A program made the position numbers and the translations under genes. A DNA stretch of 64,000 nucleotides from Paracidovorax cattleyae. Its GTDB lineage: Bacteria > Pseudomonadota > Gammaproteobacteria > Burkholderiales > Burkholderiaceae_C. The notes under the pieces are model-generated. The model searched no databases. It was not told where the DNA came from and saw nothing but the letters and a program-made list of their open reading frames with translations. Every line of letters starts with the position of its first letter. Position 1 is the first letter of the stretch. Positions 19,400 through 29,680 of this stretch are shown one piece after another. The stretch spans positions 24,247 through 88,246 of the forward strand of contig NZ_FNJL01000025.1 of assembly GCF_900104515.1 (NCBI RefSeq), read 5' to 3'.

Positions 19400-21238
19400 A
19401 TGGCAGTGATCGACATCAAGGTGCCCGACATCGGTGATTTTTCCGAAGTGGGCGTGATCGAAGTGCTGGTGAAAGCGGGCGACACCATCAAGGTGGAACA
19501 GAGCCTCATCACCGTCGAATCCGACAAGGCATCGATGGAAATCCCGTCGAGCCATGCCGGCGTCGTCAAGGAATTGAAGGTGAAGGTCGGCGACAAGGTG
19601 GCCGAAGGCTCGGTGGTGCTGACGCTGGAAGCCGCCGATGCGGCGGCAGCTCCGGCACCCGCATCCGCACCTGCGGCGCCTGCGCAGGCTCCCGCGCCGG
19701 CCCCCAAGGCCGCAACTGCACCGGCTCCGGCCGCGGCGAGCTTCGGCGGCAATGCCGACCTCGAGTGCGACGTGCTCGTGCTGGGCGGTGGTCCTGGCGG
19801 CTACAGCGCGGCCTTCCGCGCGGCCGACCTGGGCCTGAAGGTCGTCATCGTCGAGCGCTACGCCACCCTCGGCGGCGTGTGCCTGAACGTGGGCTGCATC
19901 CCGTCCAAGGCGCTGCTGCACGTGGCGGCCGTCATCGACGAAGCCAGCCACCTGAAGGCGGCCGGCATCGACTTCGGCACGCCCCAGGTCAATGTGGACA
20001 TGCTGCGCGGCCACAAGGAAAAGGTCATCGGCAAGCTGACCGGCGGCCTGGCCGCCATGGCCAAGATGCGCAAGGTGACCACTGTGCGTGGCGTGGGCCG
20101 GTTCGTGGGCGCCAACCACCTCGAGGTGGAAGAGACCACCGGCGTCAAGGGCCAGGAGAAGACGGGCAGCAAGAAGGTCGTGGCCTTCAAGCGCGCGATC
20201 ATCGCCGCCGGCTCGCAGGCTGTGCACCTGCCGTTCATGCCCCAGGACCCGCGCGTGGTCGATTCGACCGGCGCGCTGGAGCTGAAGGAAGTGCCGAAGC
20301 GCATGCTGATCCTCGGCGGCGGCATCATCGGCCTGGAAATGGGCACCGTCTATTCCACCCTGGGTGCCCGCCTGGACGTGGTCGAGATGATGGACGGCCT
20401 GATGCAGGGCGCGGATCGCGACCTGGTCAAGGTGTGGCAGAAGATGAATGCCCACCGTTTCGACAACATCATGCTCAAGACCAAGACGGTGGGGGCCGAA
20501 GCCACGCCCGAAGGCATCAAGGTCACGTTCGCCGCCGCGGAAGAGGGCGGCAAGGCACCCGAGCCGCAGGTCTATGACCTGGTGCTGCAGGCCGTGGGCC
20601 GCACGCCCAACGGCAAGAAGATCGGCGCGGACAAGGCCGGCGTGGCCGTGACCGACCGCGGCTTCATCGACGTGGACGTGCAGATGCGCACCAACGTGCC
20701 GCACATCTTCGCCATCGGCGACATCGTGGGCCAGCCCATGCTGGCGCACAAGGCGGTGCACGAGGCGCACGTGGCGGCCGAAGTGATCGCGGGCGAACTC
20801 ACGGGCGACAAGGCGCTGGCCTCGGCCGCGTTCAACGCCCGCGTGATTCCGAGCGTGGCCTACACCGACCCCGAAGTGGCCTGGGTGGGCCTGACCGAGG
20901 ACCAGGCCAAGGCCCAGGGCATCAAGGTGAAGAAGGGCCTGTTCCCCTGGACGGCCTCCGGCCGCGCCATCGCCAACGGCCGCGACGAGGGCTACACCAA
21001 GCTGCTGTTCGACGACTCGCCCGAGGCCCATGGCCACGGCAGGATCCTGGGCGGCGGCATCGTGGGCACCCATGCCGGCGACATGATCGGCGAGATCGCC
21101 CTGGCGATCGAGATGGGCGCGGATGCCGTGGACATCGGCAAGACCATCCACCCGCACCCGACGCTGGGCGAGAGCATCGGCATGGCGGCGGAGATCGCGC
21201 ACGGTTCCTGCACGGACGTTCCGCCGCAGAAGAAGTGA
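19400..21238 (+). CDS. lpdA: Pyruvate dehydrogenase E3, dihydrolipoamide dehydrogenase with N-terminal lipoyl domain
   Basis: This 612-residue flavoprotein reoxidises the E2 lipoyl groups with NAD. It is longer than classical E3 (about 475) because a full lipoyl domain ([21 protein letters not shown] with Lys43) and an Ala/Pro linker precede the enzyme. The FAD site is [17 protein letters not shown], and the redox disulfide lies in [16 protein letters not shown]. The NAD site is [13 protein letters not shown], and HPHPTLGES carries the C-terminal active-site His. The start is 13 bp after aceF. A terminator follows, closing the operon. Confidence 0.96.
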   Translation: MAVIDIKVPDIGDFSEVGVIEVLVKAGDTIKVEQSLITVESDKASMEIPSSHAGVVKELKVKVGDKVAEGSVVLTLEAADAAAAPAPASAPAAPAQAPAPAPKAATAPAPAAASFGGNADLECDVLVLGGGPGGYSAAFRAADLGLKVVIVERYATLGGVCLNVGCIPSKALLHVAAVIDEASHLKAAGIDFGTPQVNVDMLRGHKEKVIGKLTGGLAAMAKMRKVTTVRGVGRFVGANHLEVEETTGVKGQEKTGSKKVVAFKRAIIAAGSQAVHLPFMPQDPRVVDSTGALELKEVPKRMLILGGGIIGLEMGTVYSTLGARLDVVEMMDGLMQGADRDLVKVWQKMNAHRFDNIMLKTKTVGAEATPEGIKVTFAAAEEGGKAPEPQVYDLVLQAVGRTPNGKKIGADKAGVAVTDRGFIDVDVQMRTNVPHIFAIGDIVGQPMLAHKAVHEAHVAAEVIAGELTGDKALASAAFNARVIPSVAYTDPEVAWVGLTEDQAKAQGIKVKKGLFPWTASGRAIANGRDEGYTKLLFDDSPEAHGHGRILGGGIVGTHAGDMIGEIALAIEMGADAVDIGKTIHPHPTLGESIGMAAEIAHGSCTDVPPQKK

Positions 21239-21282
21239 GTTGTTCCGCCGCTGGTGCGGCGGCCGCCCTTCGGCCACAAGAC

Positions 21283-21306
21283 AGGCAGCTTCGGCTGCCT
21301 TTTTTG
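21283..21306 (+). terminator. Rho-independent terminator of the aceE-aceF-lpdA operon
   Basis: A 7-bp perfect stem AGGCAGC/GCTGCCT closes a TTCG tetraloop and is followed by a T5 run, about 45 bp after lpdA. Confidence 0.9.
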
Positions 21307-21510
21307 TTTCCACCGGGCAGCGGTATCGGAATGCGATGGGCGCAGCTGCGCCGGCGTCCTCCACTGCGGAACGTCCGCACCGCAATGGCCGCGTGGCCCT
21401 GGACGGCGCCTATCATCCCCGAGAGCCGCCTCGCCAGGACACCGATAGCGCGGCCTGCCGGCCAACAGAGGGTCGGCGAGGGCCGGCACCCAAAAGGAGA
21501 CACAACCCCC

Positions 21511-22476
21511 ATGCGCATCCGATACGCTTTTCCCGCTGCACTGCTGGCCCTGTCCGGCACCGCCTTTGCCGCCTGGCCGGATCGGCCCATCACCATGGTC
21601 GTTCCCTTTCCCCCCGGCCAGGCCACGGACATCTTCGCGCGGGCCCTGGCTGAGAAGCTCGGCGCCCGCCTGGGCCAGCCGCTGGTGGTGGACAACAAGG
21701 CGGGGGCCGGCAGCAACATCGGCACCGAGCAGGTGGTGCGTTCCAAACCGGATGGCTACACGCTGGTCATGGCGGGCAGTGCCATGGCGGTGAACCAGAC
21801 GCTCTACCGCAAGGTGAATTTCGACCCGCGCAAGGATCTGCAGGGCATCAGCCTGGTGGCCAAGGTGCCGCTGGTGTTCCTGGCGAACCCGGCTTCGGGT
21901 ATTCGCAGCATGCAGGACCTGGTGGCCCGCGCGCGGGCCGAGCCCGGCAAGCTGAGCTATGCGAGCGCCGGCATCGGCGGAACGCAGCACCTGAGCGCCG
22001 AGATGGTGAAGGCGCGCGCCCGCATCGAGATCGAACACATCCCGTACAAGGGCAGCGGTCCCGCGCAGGCCGACTTCCTGGGCGGGCAGGTGCCGCTGAT
22101 GGTGGATTCGGTCACGGCGGGCCTGGCGAACATCCAGGCAGGCAAGGCCGTGCCGTTGGGCGTGACCTCCGCCACGCGCTCCAGCCAGTTGCCCCAGGTG
22201 CCCGCGATCGCCGAGAGCGGCCTGCCGGAGTTCAAGGGCTTCGAGGCCGTGGGCTGGCTGGGGCTGATGGCTCCCAAGGGCACGCCCCGGCCCGTCGTGG
22301 ACCGTCTGAACCGCGAGGTGGTGGACATCCTGAACAGCCCGGACATGCAGAAATTCATCCGCGACCGCGGCTCCGAGCCCGCACCCACGACGCCCGAGGC
22401 GATGGACCAGTTCGTCGCCAGCGAGATCGTGGAGTGGGGCAGGGCGGTGAAGCAGTCCGGCGCCTCGGTGGATTGA
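21511..22476 (+). CDS. Bug-family (TctC-like) tripartite tricarboxylate transporter substrate-binding protein
   Basis: This 321-residue periplasmic binding protein has a signal peptide ([20 protein letters not shown]) and the family signature [20 protein letters not shown], then [13 protein letters not shown] and [16 protein letters not shown]. Such Bug proteins bind carboxylates or related small ligands and are greatly expanded in Burkholderiales. The ATG at 21511 has an AAAGGAGA site and gives a proper signal peptide. No membrane subunits TctA/TctB are adjacent, which is usual for orphan Bug genes. The ligand cannot be predicted. Confidence 0.92.
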   Translation: MRIRYAFPAALLALSGTAFAAWPDRPITMVVPFPPGQATDIFARALAEKLGARLGQPLVVDNKAGAGSNIGTEQVVRSKPDGYTLVMAGSAMAVNQTLYRKVNFDPRKDLQGISLVAKVPLVFLANPASGIRSMQDLVARARAEPGKLSYASAGIGGTQHLSAEMVKARARIEIEHIPYKGSGPAQADFLGGQVPLMVDSVTAGLANIQAGKAVPLGVTSATRSSQLPQVPAIAESGLPEFKGFEAVGWLGLMAPKGTPRPVVDRLNREVVDILNSPDMQKFIRDRGSEPAPTTPEAMDQFVASEIVEWGRAVKQSGASVD

Positions 22477-22517
22477 CGCCACCTGCAAGGCACGGGGGAA
22501 CGCCGTCGGCGGCCTCG

Positions 22518-23294
22518 TCAAGGAGCCGCGGTGCCGGGTGCTTTCGGCATGTGCGCCTGCAGCTCGCACAGGGCGCTGGAGAGCCGCTGCGACCGTGCCG
22601 CGGCTGCCGGGCTCTCCGCCTGTGCGGCCTCGATGTCCGCCTCGATGGCGGCCTGCGCGTGCTGCGCGAACGCATGCCATGCGGGCGGATCCAGCAACTG
22701 GTGCGCAGCCTGCAGCAGATCGATGCCGGGAGCATAGGCGGCCGCCAGCTTGCGTACGGAGTTCAGCGCAAACGGGGGGCACGCCAGGGCCTGGACGGCC
22801 ACCGAGCGTGCGGCTGAACGTGGCGAGTGCCCCTTGTCGCCATGGCGCCAAGCCTGCGCTGCGGTCCATGCCGCGAAGAGATAGATCATCGCTGCGGCAG
22901 CCAGTTGCACGGCTTCGCCAGGCCACACGAACAGCGCTGCCGGCAGCAGCAGGAACAGCGACGCGCCCAGCCCGTAGAGCGGCAGCGCGAAATGGCGAAA
23001 GCTGTCGGCATGGGCCTGGAGGCGCCGAACCGCGGCGGCGTCGCCCGGCAACCGGACCTGGTCGGGTTGCCAGCGCAGCAGGTACACGGGTTGGTGCGGC
23101 GACAGCAGCGCAGGCCAGGCCAGGTAGGCCCAGCGGACTTCGAAGCCCTGGGTGGCCAGCATGGCGTGCCAGCGCGTGCGGCCTGGGCGGCGGACCAGCC
23201 CGGCGCCCTCGGCCAGGGGCACGCAGGCGTCGTACGCATAGAACGCGCAGATGGCCAGCATGACCTGCGCCTCGGGGCTGATCAACGGGAACAC
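22518..23294 (-). CDS. Hypothetical membrane protein
   Basis: I do not recognise this 258-residue protein. It begins at a GTG (VFPLISPEAQVMLAI) and has two adjacent hydrophobic segments in the middle (HFALPLYGLGASLFLLLPAA and AVQLAAAAMIYLFAAWTAA) that look like a membrane hairpin. The C-terminal helical tail is Ala/Gln/Glu-rich. The N-terminal third has an aromatic-rich part (YLAWPALLSPHQPVYLLRW). It sits 78 bp downstream of the DUF2167 gene on the same strand; no function can be inferred. Confidence 0.65.
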   Translation of the reverse strand: MFPLISPEAQVMLAICAFYAYDACVPLAEGAGLVRRPGRTRWHAMLATQGFEVRWAYLAWPALLSPHQPVYLLRWQPDQVRLPGDAAAVRRLQAHADSFRHFALPLYGLGASLFLLLPAALFVWPGEAVQLAAAAMIYLFAAWTAAQAWRHGDKGHSPRSAARSVAVQALACPPFALNSVRKLAAAYAPGIDLLQAAHQLLDPPAWHAFAQHAQAAIEADIEAAQAESPAAAARSQRLSSALCELQAHMPKAPGTAAP

Positions 23295-23372
23295 GGCAGA
23301 CTTTCGGGCATCGGTGCTGCGGATGGGGCTGCAATAAGCGGCAACGGGGCGCAGGGGCCGCCCCTTGCGCCC

Positions 23373-24230
23373 TCAGGCGTCCTTCTTGCGGCCGAAGAGC
23401 TTGCCGATGCCCGCCAGCAGGCCGGCAGCCCCGGCCAGCAGCAGCTTCCAGAACCCGGCGATGAAGCCGCCGATCACGGCCCACAGCCCCTTTTTCGTGG
23501 CGACCGCGGCGGCACCTCCCAGTACCAGGGCGCCCAGCCCGATCTGGGCGATCTTGTCGCCGTTCCTGAATTCGGCATAGGACTGGCCGCTGTTGTACTT
23601 GAAGCCGGTGAGCACCTGCTTGAATTCCTCGGTGTCCTGGGCGAGGGCGTCGGGATCGGACACGAGGACGGCGCTCATCACCCCCGTGCGCCCGAGGATG
23701 CGCGAGGTGTAGTTGATGGCTTTGTGGCCGCTCTCGTCGCGCAGGCGCAGGCCCCATTCCAGCCGCTTGCTCTGCGTGTCGTAATGCGGCTCGACCTGCC
23801 AGCCCTCCGTGTAGAGGGCCTCCATGCCCAGCTTCTTGCGCTGCTTGTTGCTCTGCACATCCGATGCCTTCATGGATGACAGCAGTTCCGCGGCATTGAT
23901 CTTCTCGTCGTCCTTGACGTAGCCGGTATCGTCGAAGGAGAACACGGCGAACCATTTCAGCGTGCCGGGCGCGATCAGGTAGTGGTCGGGCGAGGGCGGG
24001 TTCCCATAGAGTTCCAGCAGCTTGGCCGTGTCCTGCTCGCCCAGGAACCGGTAGCCGCCAGGAATCCGGATCGTGGCCTGGCTGCCGATATCCCCCTGCC
24101 CCTGGTCGATCCAGTGGAGCGCTTTCACTTTTGCCTCGATCTGCGCCTGCCGGTCCGGTTCCGCTCCTTGCGCCCATGCGCCGATGGACAACCCCATACC
24201 CACGATGGCCGCGGCCAACTGCTTTCTCAT
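23373..24230 (-). CDS. DUF2167 family membrane protein
   Basis: This 285-residue exported membrane protein has a signal peptide (MRKQLAAAIVGMGLSIGAWA). A soluble DUF2167 region follows (ATIRIPGGYRFLGEQDT, WFAVFSFDDTGYVKDDEKI, EWGLRLRDESGHKAINY, ILGRTGVMSAVLV). The C-terminal hydrophobic region ends GLLAGIGKLFGRKKDA. The function of the family is unknown. A hypothetical membrane protein gene follows on the same strand and may be co-transcribed. Confidence 0.85.
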   Translation of the reverse strand: MRKQLAAAIVGMGLSIGAWAQGAEPDRQAQIEAKVKALHWIDQGQGDIGSQATIRIPGGYRFLGEQDTAKLLELYGNPPSPDHYLIAPGTLKWFAVFSFDDTGYVKDDEKINAAELLSSMKASDVQSNKQRKKLGMEALYTEGWQVEPHYDTQSKRLEWGLRLRDESGHKAINYTSRILGRTGVMSAVLVSDPDALAQDTEEFKQVLTGFKYNSGQSYAEFRNGDKIAQIGLGALVLGGAAAVATKKGLWAVIGGFIAGFWKLLLAGAAGLLAGIGKLFGRKKDA

Positions 24231-24384
24231 GCTCTTTCCTGTTATGTATTGATTTTGGATGCGGGCGGGCCATGCCTGGCCCGCGCCGCCAGCACTGTAT
24301 CCGGTATGGCACGGCCGATTGCAGCGCTGTGTATCTCACGGGCCGCCGCAGCAGGGCGCTTGCCGGACGCCGCGCCGCAGCGAT

Positions 24385-25422
24385 ATGAAAATGGTAGCGG
24401 TCCATCCAGGCACAATCGACGTCCCAGCCACTCCTGAGCCAGAACGCGCCGCGCTTTCCGCGTGCGGCGAACCACGCTCCCCGCCTCCAATGCAAGCCCT
24501 GCTGCATGCCATCGCCCACATGGCTCCCGGCCCGGATGCCCGGCGCATCTTCCACGGCCGGGGCGGCCTGCACCCGGGCTGCGAGCACTGGTCGCTGGAT
24601 GCGTATCCACCCGCCTTCGTGCTCACCAGCTTCCTGCCGATGCAGGAGGATGCCCTGGACGCCATCGGCGCGGCGCTGCAGGCCCGCTGGGCGGAGATCG
24701 CTCCCGGCCAGCTGCTGTGCTGGGTGTTCCAGTGCCGCCATCCCGGGGAGACCGGGACGCGGCTGATGGCCGGCGAGGTGCCGGATCCGCATGCGGTCAC
24801 GGAGCAGGGCGCGCGCTACCGGGTGCATGTGCTGCGGGGACAGAACCATGGCCTCTTCCTCGACATGGCCGAGGGCCGCCGCTGGGTGCGCGAACACGTG
24901 GCGGCGCGCCGGGCCGCTGGCGGGCGCGGGCCGCGGGTGCTGAACCTTTTCGCCTACACCTGCGCTTTCTCCGTCGCGGCTTTGCAGGGCGGGGCGGCGC
25001 AGGTGGTCAATGTGGACATGGGGCAGGGCGCGATCTCCATCGGGCAGCAGAACCACCGGCTCAACGGGCTGGAGCAGGGCGCGAGCTTCCTGGCGCACGA
25101 CGTGTTCACCAGCTGGGGCAAGATCGGCCGCGGCGGGCCCTATGACCTGGTCATCGCCGATCCGCCGAGCTACCAGAAGGGCAGCTTCGTCGCGACGAAG
25201 GACTACGCGCGGCTCATGCGGCGGCTGCCCGGGCTGCTCGCGCCCGGAGGGCATGCACTGCTGTGCCTGAACGCGCCCGAGCTGGGCACGGAGTTCCTGC
25301 TCGGGCAGATGCGCGAGCAGGCGCCGGAGCTGCGCTGGGTGGAGCGGGTCGCGAATCCGGCGGTGTTCGCGGACGTGGATGCCGAGCGGTCCCTCAAGGT
25401 GATGGTGTTCGCGCTGGATTGA
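24385..25422 (+). CDS. RlmI-like class I SAM-dependent methyltransferase
   Basis: About 345 residues. The C-terminal Rossmann domain resembles the RlmI/RlmK 23S rRNA cytosine methyltransferases: VLNLFAYTCAFSVAALQGGA (motif I), VVNVDMGQGAISIG, and LVIADPPSYQKGSF (DPPS catalytic-site motif). The N-terminal PUA domain and catalytic Cys of RlmI are not evident. The start is uncertain: ATGs at 24385 and 24391 are in frame, and the conserved part may begin at the ATG at 24490. An rRNA target is an inference. Confidence 0.75.
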   Translation: MKMVAVHPGTIDVPATPEPERAALSACGEPRSPPPMQALLHAIAHMAPGPDARRIFHGRGGLHPGCEHWSLDAYPPAFVLTSFLPMQEDALDAIGAALQARWAEIAPGQLLCWVFQCRHPGETGTRLMAGEVPDPHAVTEQGARYRVHVLRGQNHGLFLDMAEGRRWVREHVAARRAAGGRGPRVLNLFAYTCAFSVAALQGGAAQVVNVDMGQGAISIGQQNHRLNGLEQGASFLAHDVFTSWGKIGRGGPYDLVIADPPSYQKGSFVATKDYARLMRRLPGLLAPGGHALLCLNAPELGTEFLLGQMREQAPELRWVERVANPAVFADVDAERSLKVMVFALD

Positions 25423-25663
25423 TCCTGCGCCGTGCGGATGCCGGAGACGCGCATGTTGCCTCCGGGAACCAGCCCGGCAGGAAGGACTCCCATTCGCAGG
25501 ATGGTGGGTGCCGCTTTCGCGGACCCGGTACCATCGCGCCCGCGGAATGTGCATCGGCAGCGTTGCCGTGCACGCGCTTCCGCCGGGCCCGTCTGCCGCG
25601 ATGCCGCGCCAGGCCGGCCCAACGCCCGCCCGCTGCGCCAATGGGTATTTACCTCCTGACCGT

Positions 25664-28297
25664 GTGATTGCTTCCCTGCTCGCTTCCCTGCGCTCCTGGC
25701 TGTCCAGCGGGCCGTTGTCCTCGCTGGCCCGCCACGCTGGCGCCGCTCTGCGCTGGTTCCTTGCCCGGCGGCCGGCCCGGATGCTGCTGTGGGCGCTGGC
25801 CGCCGTGCCGGTGGCGCTGGTGGTCTACACGCTGCTGCTCTGGCCCTTCACGCCCGCGATCAGCGATATCCGCAAGGCCAAGACCGAGCAGCCGGCCCAG
25901 CTCGTGTCGGCCGACGGCCGCCTGCTGGCCGAGTACCGCTGGGTGAACCGGGAATGGGTGGCGCTGGAGGACATCGCACCATCGGTGGTGGACGCGCTGA
26001 TCGCCACCGAGGACCACCGCTTCTACGACCACTTCGGTCTGGACTGGCGGCGCACGGGGTCGGCCCTGATCCGCACACTGGGGGGCGACAAGCAGGGCGG
26101 ATCGACCATCACGCAGCAGCTCGCGCGCAATCTCTACCCCGAGGACGTGGGTCGCGCCCCCACTCTGACGCGCAAGCTCAAGGAAGCGATCACGGCGCTC
26201 AAGATCGAGGCCCTGTATTCCAAGGACGAGATCCTGGAGACTTATCTCAACACGGTGCCCTTCCTCTACAACGCCTATGGCATCGAGATGGCGGCGCGCA
26301 CCTATTTCGACAAGTCGGCCGACAAGCTCACGGTGCTGGAAAGCGCGACGCTCATCGGCATGCTCAAGGGCACGAGCTACTACAACCCGGTGCTCAATCC
26401 GGAGCGGGCCCAGGCGCGGCGCAACGTGGTGCTGGCGCAGATGGAAAAGCGCGGCAAGCTGTCGTCCAGGGATTTCGAGACCCTGTCGAAACGGCCCCTG
26501 CGCATCCGGTTCGAGCGCCAGCTGGAGGCCGCGGGCCCCGCGCCGCACCTGGCCCAGCAGCTGCGCAAGCAGCTCATCGACTGGGCCGACCGCAACGGAT
26601 ACAGCCTGTACGCCGACGGCCTGGTGATCCGCACGACCATCGATTTCCGCTTGCAGACCCTGGCCAACCAGGCGGTGGCCCGGCAGGGCCGGCAACTGCA
26701 GTCGGTGGCCGACGGGGCGTGGGGGCCGCGGGCCTGGAATGCCAAGGGTTCCCTGGTGCAGGCCTTCGTGCGGGAGTCGCCCCAGTACGCCGCTGCCGTG
26801 GCGAAGGGCTCGTCCGAGGACGACGCACTCAAGTCCCTGCTGGCGGATGCGGACTTCATGCGCAAGCTGCGCCAGGAAAAAACCCGTGTGCAGGCGGGCT
26901 TCCTGGCGATGGATCCGCGCACCGGCCAGATCCGCGCGTGGGTGGGCAGCCGCGATTTCGCGCAGGATCCGTTCGACCATGTGCAGGCGGCGCGCCGGCA
27001 GCCGGGCTCCACCTTCAAGCCCTTCGTCTATGGCGCCGCCTTCGCCAGGGGGGCCCTGCCCACCGATACGCTCATCGACCAGGCCGTGGAGATCCCGCTG
27101 GGCGGCGGCCGCATGTGGCGCCCCACCGACGAGGGCGCCGCACCGAGCGGCGAGCCGATGACGCTGAGCGACGGGCTGGCCTATTCCAAGAACACGATCA
27201 CCGCGCAGCTGATGCAGCAGGTAGGTCCGGAGCGCGTGGCGGCGCTGGCGCGCGCCATGGGCGTGCGGGAGTCCCCGCTGGATGCCGTGCCGTCCCTGGC
27301 GCTGGGCACGAGCCCTGTCACGCTCAAGGAGATGGTGGCGGCATACGGGACCATCGCCGAAGCGGGGCGCTACACCGCGCCCACGGTCATCACGCGCATC
27401 GAGGACAAGGACGGCAAGGTGCTGGAAGACTTCAGCCCGGCGGCCCCGGAGCGCGTAGTGGGTCAGGGCCCCGCGCAGGTGCTGCGCAATGCGCTGCGCG
27501 CCGTGGTGGACAAGGGCACGGGCGCTGCCATCCGGTCGCGCTACGGCATCACCGCGGATGTGGCCGGCAAGACCGGCACCACGCAGGACGCCGCGGATGG
27601 ATGGTTCCTGCTCATGCATCCGCAACTGGTGGCGGGAGCCTGGGCCGGCTTCAACGACGGCCGCGTGACGCTGCGCAGCGACTACTGGGGGCAGGGCGCG
27701 CACAGCGCGCTGCCGATGGTGGGCGACGTCTTCCAGCAAGCCTTGCGCTCGCGCGTGATCGACGCCGGGGAGAAATTCATCGACCAGGAAGAAAGCAGTT
27801 GGGTCGGCCAGGCGGTGGATGGCGTGCGGCAGTGGGCGCTCTCCGTCTATGACCTGTTCGGGCGGCGCACCGATGGGCAGGCCGGGGGCGCGGGTACCGA
27901 GCCGCCGGCGAGGGCGCCTGCGCCGTCGTCCAGCGCGCCTGCCAGCGCACCCGCGGATACACGGCCCGAGATCACCGAGGCGCCGTTGACGCCGCTGCAG
28001 GATGCGACGCCCAGCGCGCCGTATGTTCCCCCCGCCGAGGTGGACCTGCCGCCGGAAAGCGGGAATGCCGGGGCGCCCGCAGCCACCTTCGGTGGCCCCC
28101 GCCCGCTTCCCCCCGTGACGACCGACCCGCCGGACGCCACCGTACCGGGCACGGCGCCCGGCGCGGCACCTTCCGGTGCGGCGAGCGGAGCTGCGGGAAG
28201 TGGCGGCGCCACGGGCGTGGAAGTGGTCCCCGTCCAGCGCGGTACCGTCGTGCCGGGAGGCGGCCAGCAGCCGTTCTTCGTCGAATCGCGGCCCTGA
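25664..28297 (+). CDS. Class A penicillin-binding protein (transglycosylase/transpeptidase)
   Basis: About 877 residues, anchored by one membrane helix (LLWALAAVPVALVVYTLLLW). The GT51 transglycosylase domain has ATEDHRFYDHFGLDWRRTG and GGSTITQQLARNLYPEDVG. The transpeptidase domain has the nucleophile motif in PGSTFKPFVYG, then YSKNT (SxN) and GKTGTTQD (KTG). The last 150 residues are a Pro/Ala/Gly-rich tail, probably disordered. The protein cross-links and polymerises peptidoglycan. The start is uncertain: a GTG at 25664 gives VIASLLASLRSW before the helix, and the first downstream ATG (25781) would cut into the helix. Its PBP class (1A or 1C-like) is not settled here. Confidence 0.88.
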   Translation: MIASLLASLRSWLSSGPLSSLARHAGAALRWFLARRPARMLLWALAAVPVALVVYTLLLWPFTPAISDIRKAKTEQPAQLVSADGRLLAEYRWVNREWVALEDIAPSVVDALIATEDHRFYDHFGLDWRRTGSALIRTLGGDKQGGSTITQQLARNLYPEDVGRAPTLTRKLKEAITALKIEALYSKDEILETYLNTVPFLYNAYGIEMAARTYFDKSADKLTVLESATLIGMLKGTSYYNPVLNPERAQARRNVVLAQMEKRGKLSSRDFETLSKRPLRIRFERQLEAAGPAPHLAQQLRKQLIDWADRNGYSLYADGLVIRTTIDFRLQTLANQAVARQGRQLQSVADGAWGPRAWNAKGSLVQAFVRESPQYAAAVAKGSSEDDALKSLLADADFMRKLRQEKTRVQAGFLAMDPRTGQIRAWVGSRDFAQDPFDHVQAARRQPGSTFKPFVYGAAFARGALPTDTLIDQAVEIPLGGGRMWRPTDEGAAPSGEPMTLSDGLAYSKNTITAQLMQQVGPERVAALARAMGVRESPLDAVPSLALGTSPVTLKEMVAAYGTIAEAGRYTAPTVITRIEDKDGKVLEDFSPAAPERVVGQGPAQVLRNALRAVVDKGTGAAIRSRYGITADVAGKTGTTQDAADGWFLLMHPQLVAGAWAGFNDGRVTLRSDYWGQGAHSALPMVGDVFQQALRSRVIDAGEKFIDQEESSWVGQAVDGVRQWALSVYDLFGRRTDGQAGGAGTEPPARAPAPSSSAPASAPADTRPEITEAPLTPLQDATPSAPYVPPAEVDLPPESGNAGAPAATFGGPRPLPPVTTDPPDATVPGTAPGAAPSGAASGAAGSGGATGVEVVPVQRGTVVPGGGQQPFFVESRP

Positions 28298-28455
28298 GGG
28301 CTGAAAGGCCCAACGGTTCCGCTGGGTGGATGGGGGCCACCGGGACGGCACGGGCATGCTTCCTGCGTGCCCGGCGCGGTATGCTGGCGCGGCCATGTCC
28401 GCGCAGTGTCCCTGCGGATCTTTCTTCTTCCAACGAACCACCGAAGGCCTTTTGC

Positions 28456-29241
28456 ATGAAGCGCATGTCCGCCTCCACCCTCATCGCCACCGCGGCCCTG
28501 ACTGCGGCCGCATGCATCCAGGCGGCCCACGCAGGCCCACGCCTCGACCGGATCATGGACACCAAGGTCCTGCGCGTCGGCACGCCCGGCGATTACCGGC
28601 CTTTCGCCATCAAGGCCGATGGCGGCGGCTATGCCGGCCATGACATCGACGTGGTGGAGACCATGGCGAAGGAGCTGGGCGTGAAGATCGACTACGTGCC
28701 CACCACCTGGCCCAATCTGATGAAGGATATCCAGGCCGACAAATTCGACGTGGCCGTGGGCGGGATCACGCGCAACGTCACGCGCATCCGCCAGATCGAA
28801 ATGCTGCCGGGCTACGCGCCGTTCGGCAAGGTGGCGCTGGTGCGTGCTGCCGACAAGGACAGGTTCCGAACCCTGGCCGATCTGAACCGGCCGGGTGTTC
28901 GCGTCATCAAGAACCCGGGCGGCACCAACGAGACCTTCGTGCTGGAGAGTCTCAAGGCGGCCGAGGTCAGCACGCACGACAGGAACGCCGAGATCCCCGC
29001 GCTCATCGCCGAGGGCAAGGGCGACGTGATGATCACCGAAACGTACGAGGCCCTGTACTACGCCAAGGCCGATCCGCGCCTGTATGCGGCTTTCGTCGCC
29101 GCGCCGCTGACGCCGCAGAACACCCTGGGATTCATGCTGCCCAAGGACGACGCGGATTACTCGCGCGTGATGGAGTTCGTCTGGGGCCTGATGGATGCCC
29201 GCGGCCAGCTCAGGCAGGCGGCCGACAAGTGGCTCAAGTGA
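28456..29241 (+). CDS. PheC-like periplasmic binding-fold protein (cyclohexadienyl dehydratase or amino-acid binding)
   Basis: This 261-residue protein has a signal peptide ending AAHA and the SBP_bac_3 fold: VLRVGTPGDYRPFAIKADGG, TTWPNLMKDIQADKFDVAVG, RPGVRVIKNPGGTNETFV, GDVMITETYEALYYAKADPR. The combination GDYRPF / WPNLMKD / NPGGTNE closely resembles the periplasmic cyclohexadienyl dehydratase PheC (arogenate or prephenate to Phe or phenylpyruvate). No transporter genes are adjacent. It could instead be a plain amino-acid-binding protein. The ATG at 28456 gives the signal peptide. Confidence 0.75.
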   Translation: MKRMSASTLIATAALTAAACIQAAHAGPRLDRIMDTKVLRVGTPGDYRPFAIKADGGGYAGHDIDVVETMAKELGVKIDYVPTTWPNLMKDIQADKFDVAVGGITRNVTRIRQIEMLPGYAPFGKVALVRAADKDRFRTLADLNRPGVRVIKNPGGTNETFVLESLKAAEVSTHDRNAEIPALIAEGKGDVMITETYEALYYAKADPRLYAAFVAAPLTPQNTLGFMLPKDDADYSRVMEFVWGLMDARGQLRQAADKWLK

Positions 29242-29680
29242 GCTTCGGGCCGCTGTGCCCGACAGGCGCCGCCTGACGGCCGAAGTAGGCTGCCGGCGTG
29301 CGGCCCCGTTCGCGCTTGAAGAGTGCAATGAAGGCGCTCACGCTGTCGTAGCCCAACTCCAGCGCCACTCGCGTCACAGGCTGGCCGTCGGCCAGCCACT
29401 CTAGCGATCGCAGCAGCCGCACGCGCTGGGTCCAGGCCGTGAAGCGCAGGCTGGTTTCGGCCACGAAGCGCCTGCTGAGGCTGCGGCTCGACAGTCCGGC
29501 CCAGTCGGCCCATGCCTGCAGGCTCCAGCGCCGCGCCGGGTCCGCCAGCAGCGCGCCCGCGATGCGCAGCAGGCGCGCATCGTTCGCCATTGGCAGGCCT
29601 GGCGGCCTCGGCACCATGTGGTGCAACTCATCGAGGATGACGGCCGCCAGCCGATCCTGTGCCGGATCTGCTGGGCAGAC
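29234..29680 (-). pseudogene. AraC-family regulator, 5'-truncated (only the DNA-binding domain remains)
   Basis: The C-terminal AraC domain is intact: first helix-turn-helix WSLQAWADWAGLSSRSLSRR, second VALELGYDSVSAFIALFKRE, ending GRTPAAYFG. Family members of this type have a cupin-like N-terminal domain of about 130 residues. Here the recognisable homology stops near DPAQDRLAAVILDEL, about codon position 29680. The frame stays open to 29878, but those upstream codons are antisense to a flavoprotein remnant and do not look like a cupin domain. I read it as the 3' half of a regulator left by a deletion; a short truncated product is still possible. Confidence 0.6.

Noticed and set aside
14770..19752. 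A 1660-codon open frame on the minus strand antisense to aceE-aceF
   Set aside because: It is the shadow of strongly biased GC-rich codons; its sequence is His/Val/Leu/Arg-rich without domains, while the plus strand encodes clear PDH subunits.
20992..25641. A 1549-codon minus-strand open frame crossing several genes
   Set aside because: It runs through intergenic DNA and antisense to lpdA, the Bug protein and the methyltransferase, and shows no recognisable domain.
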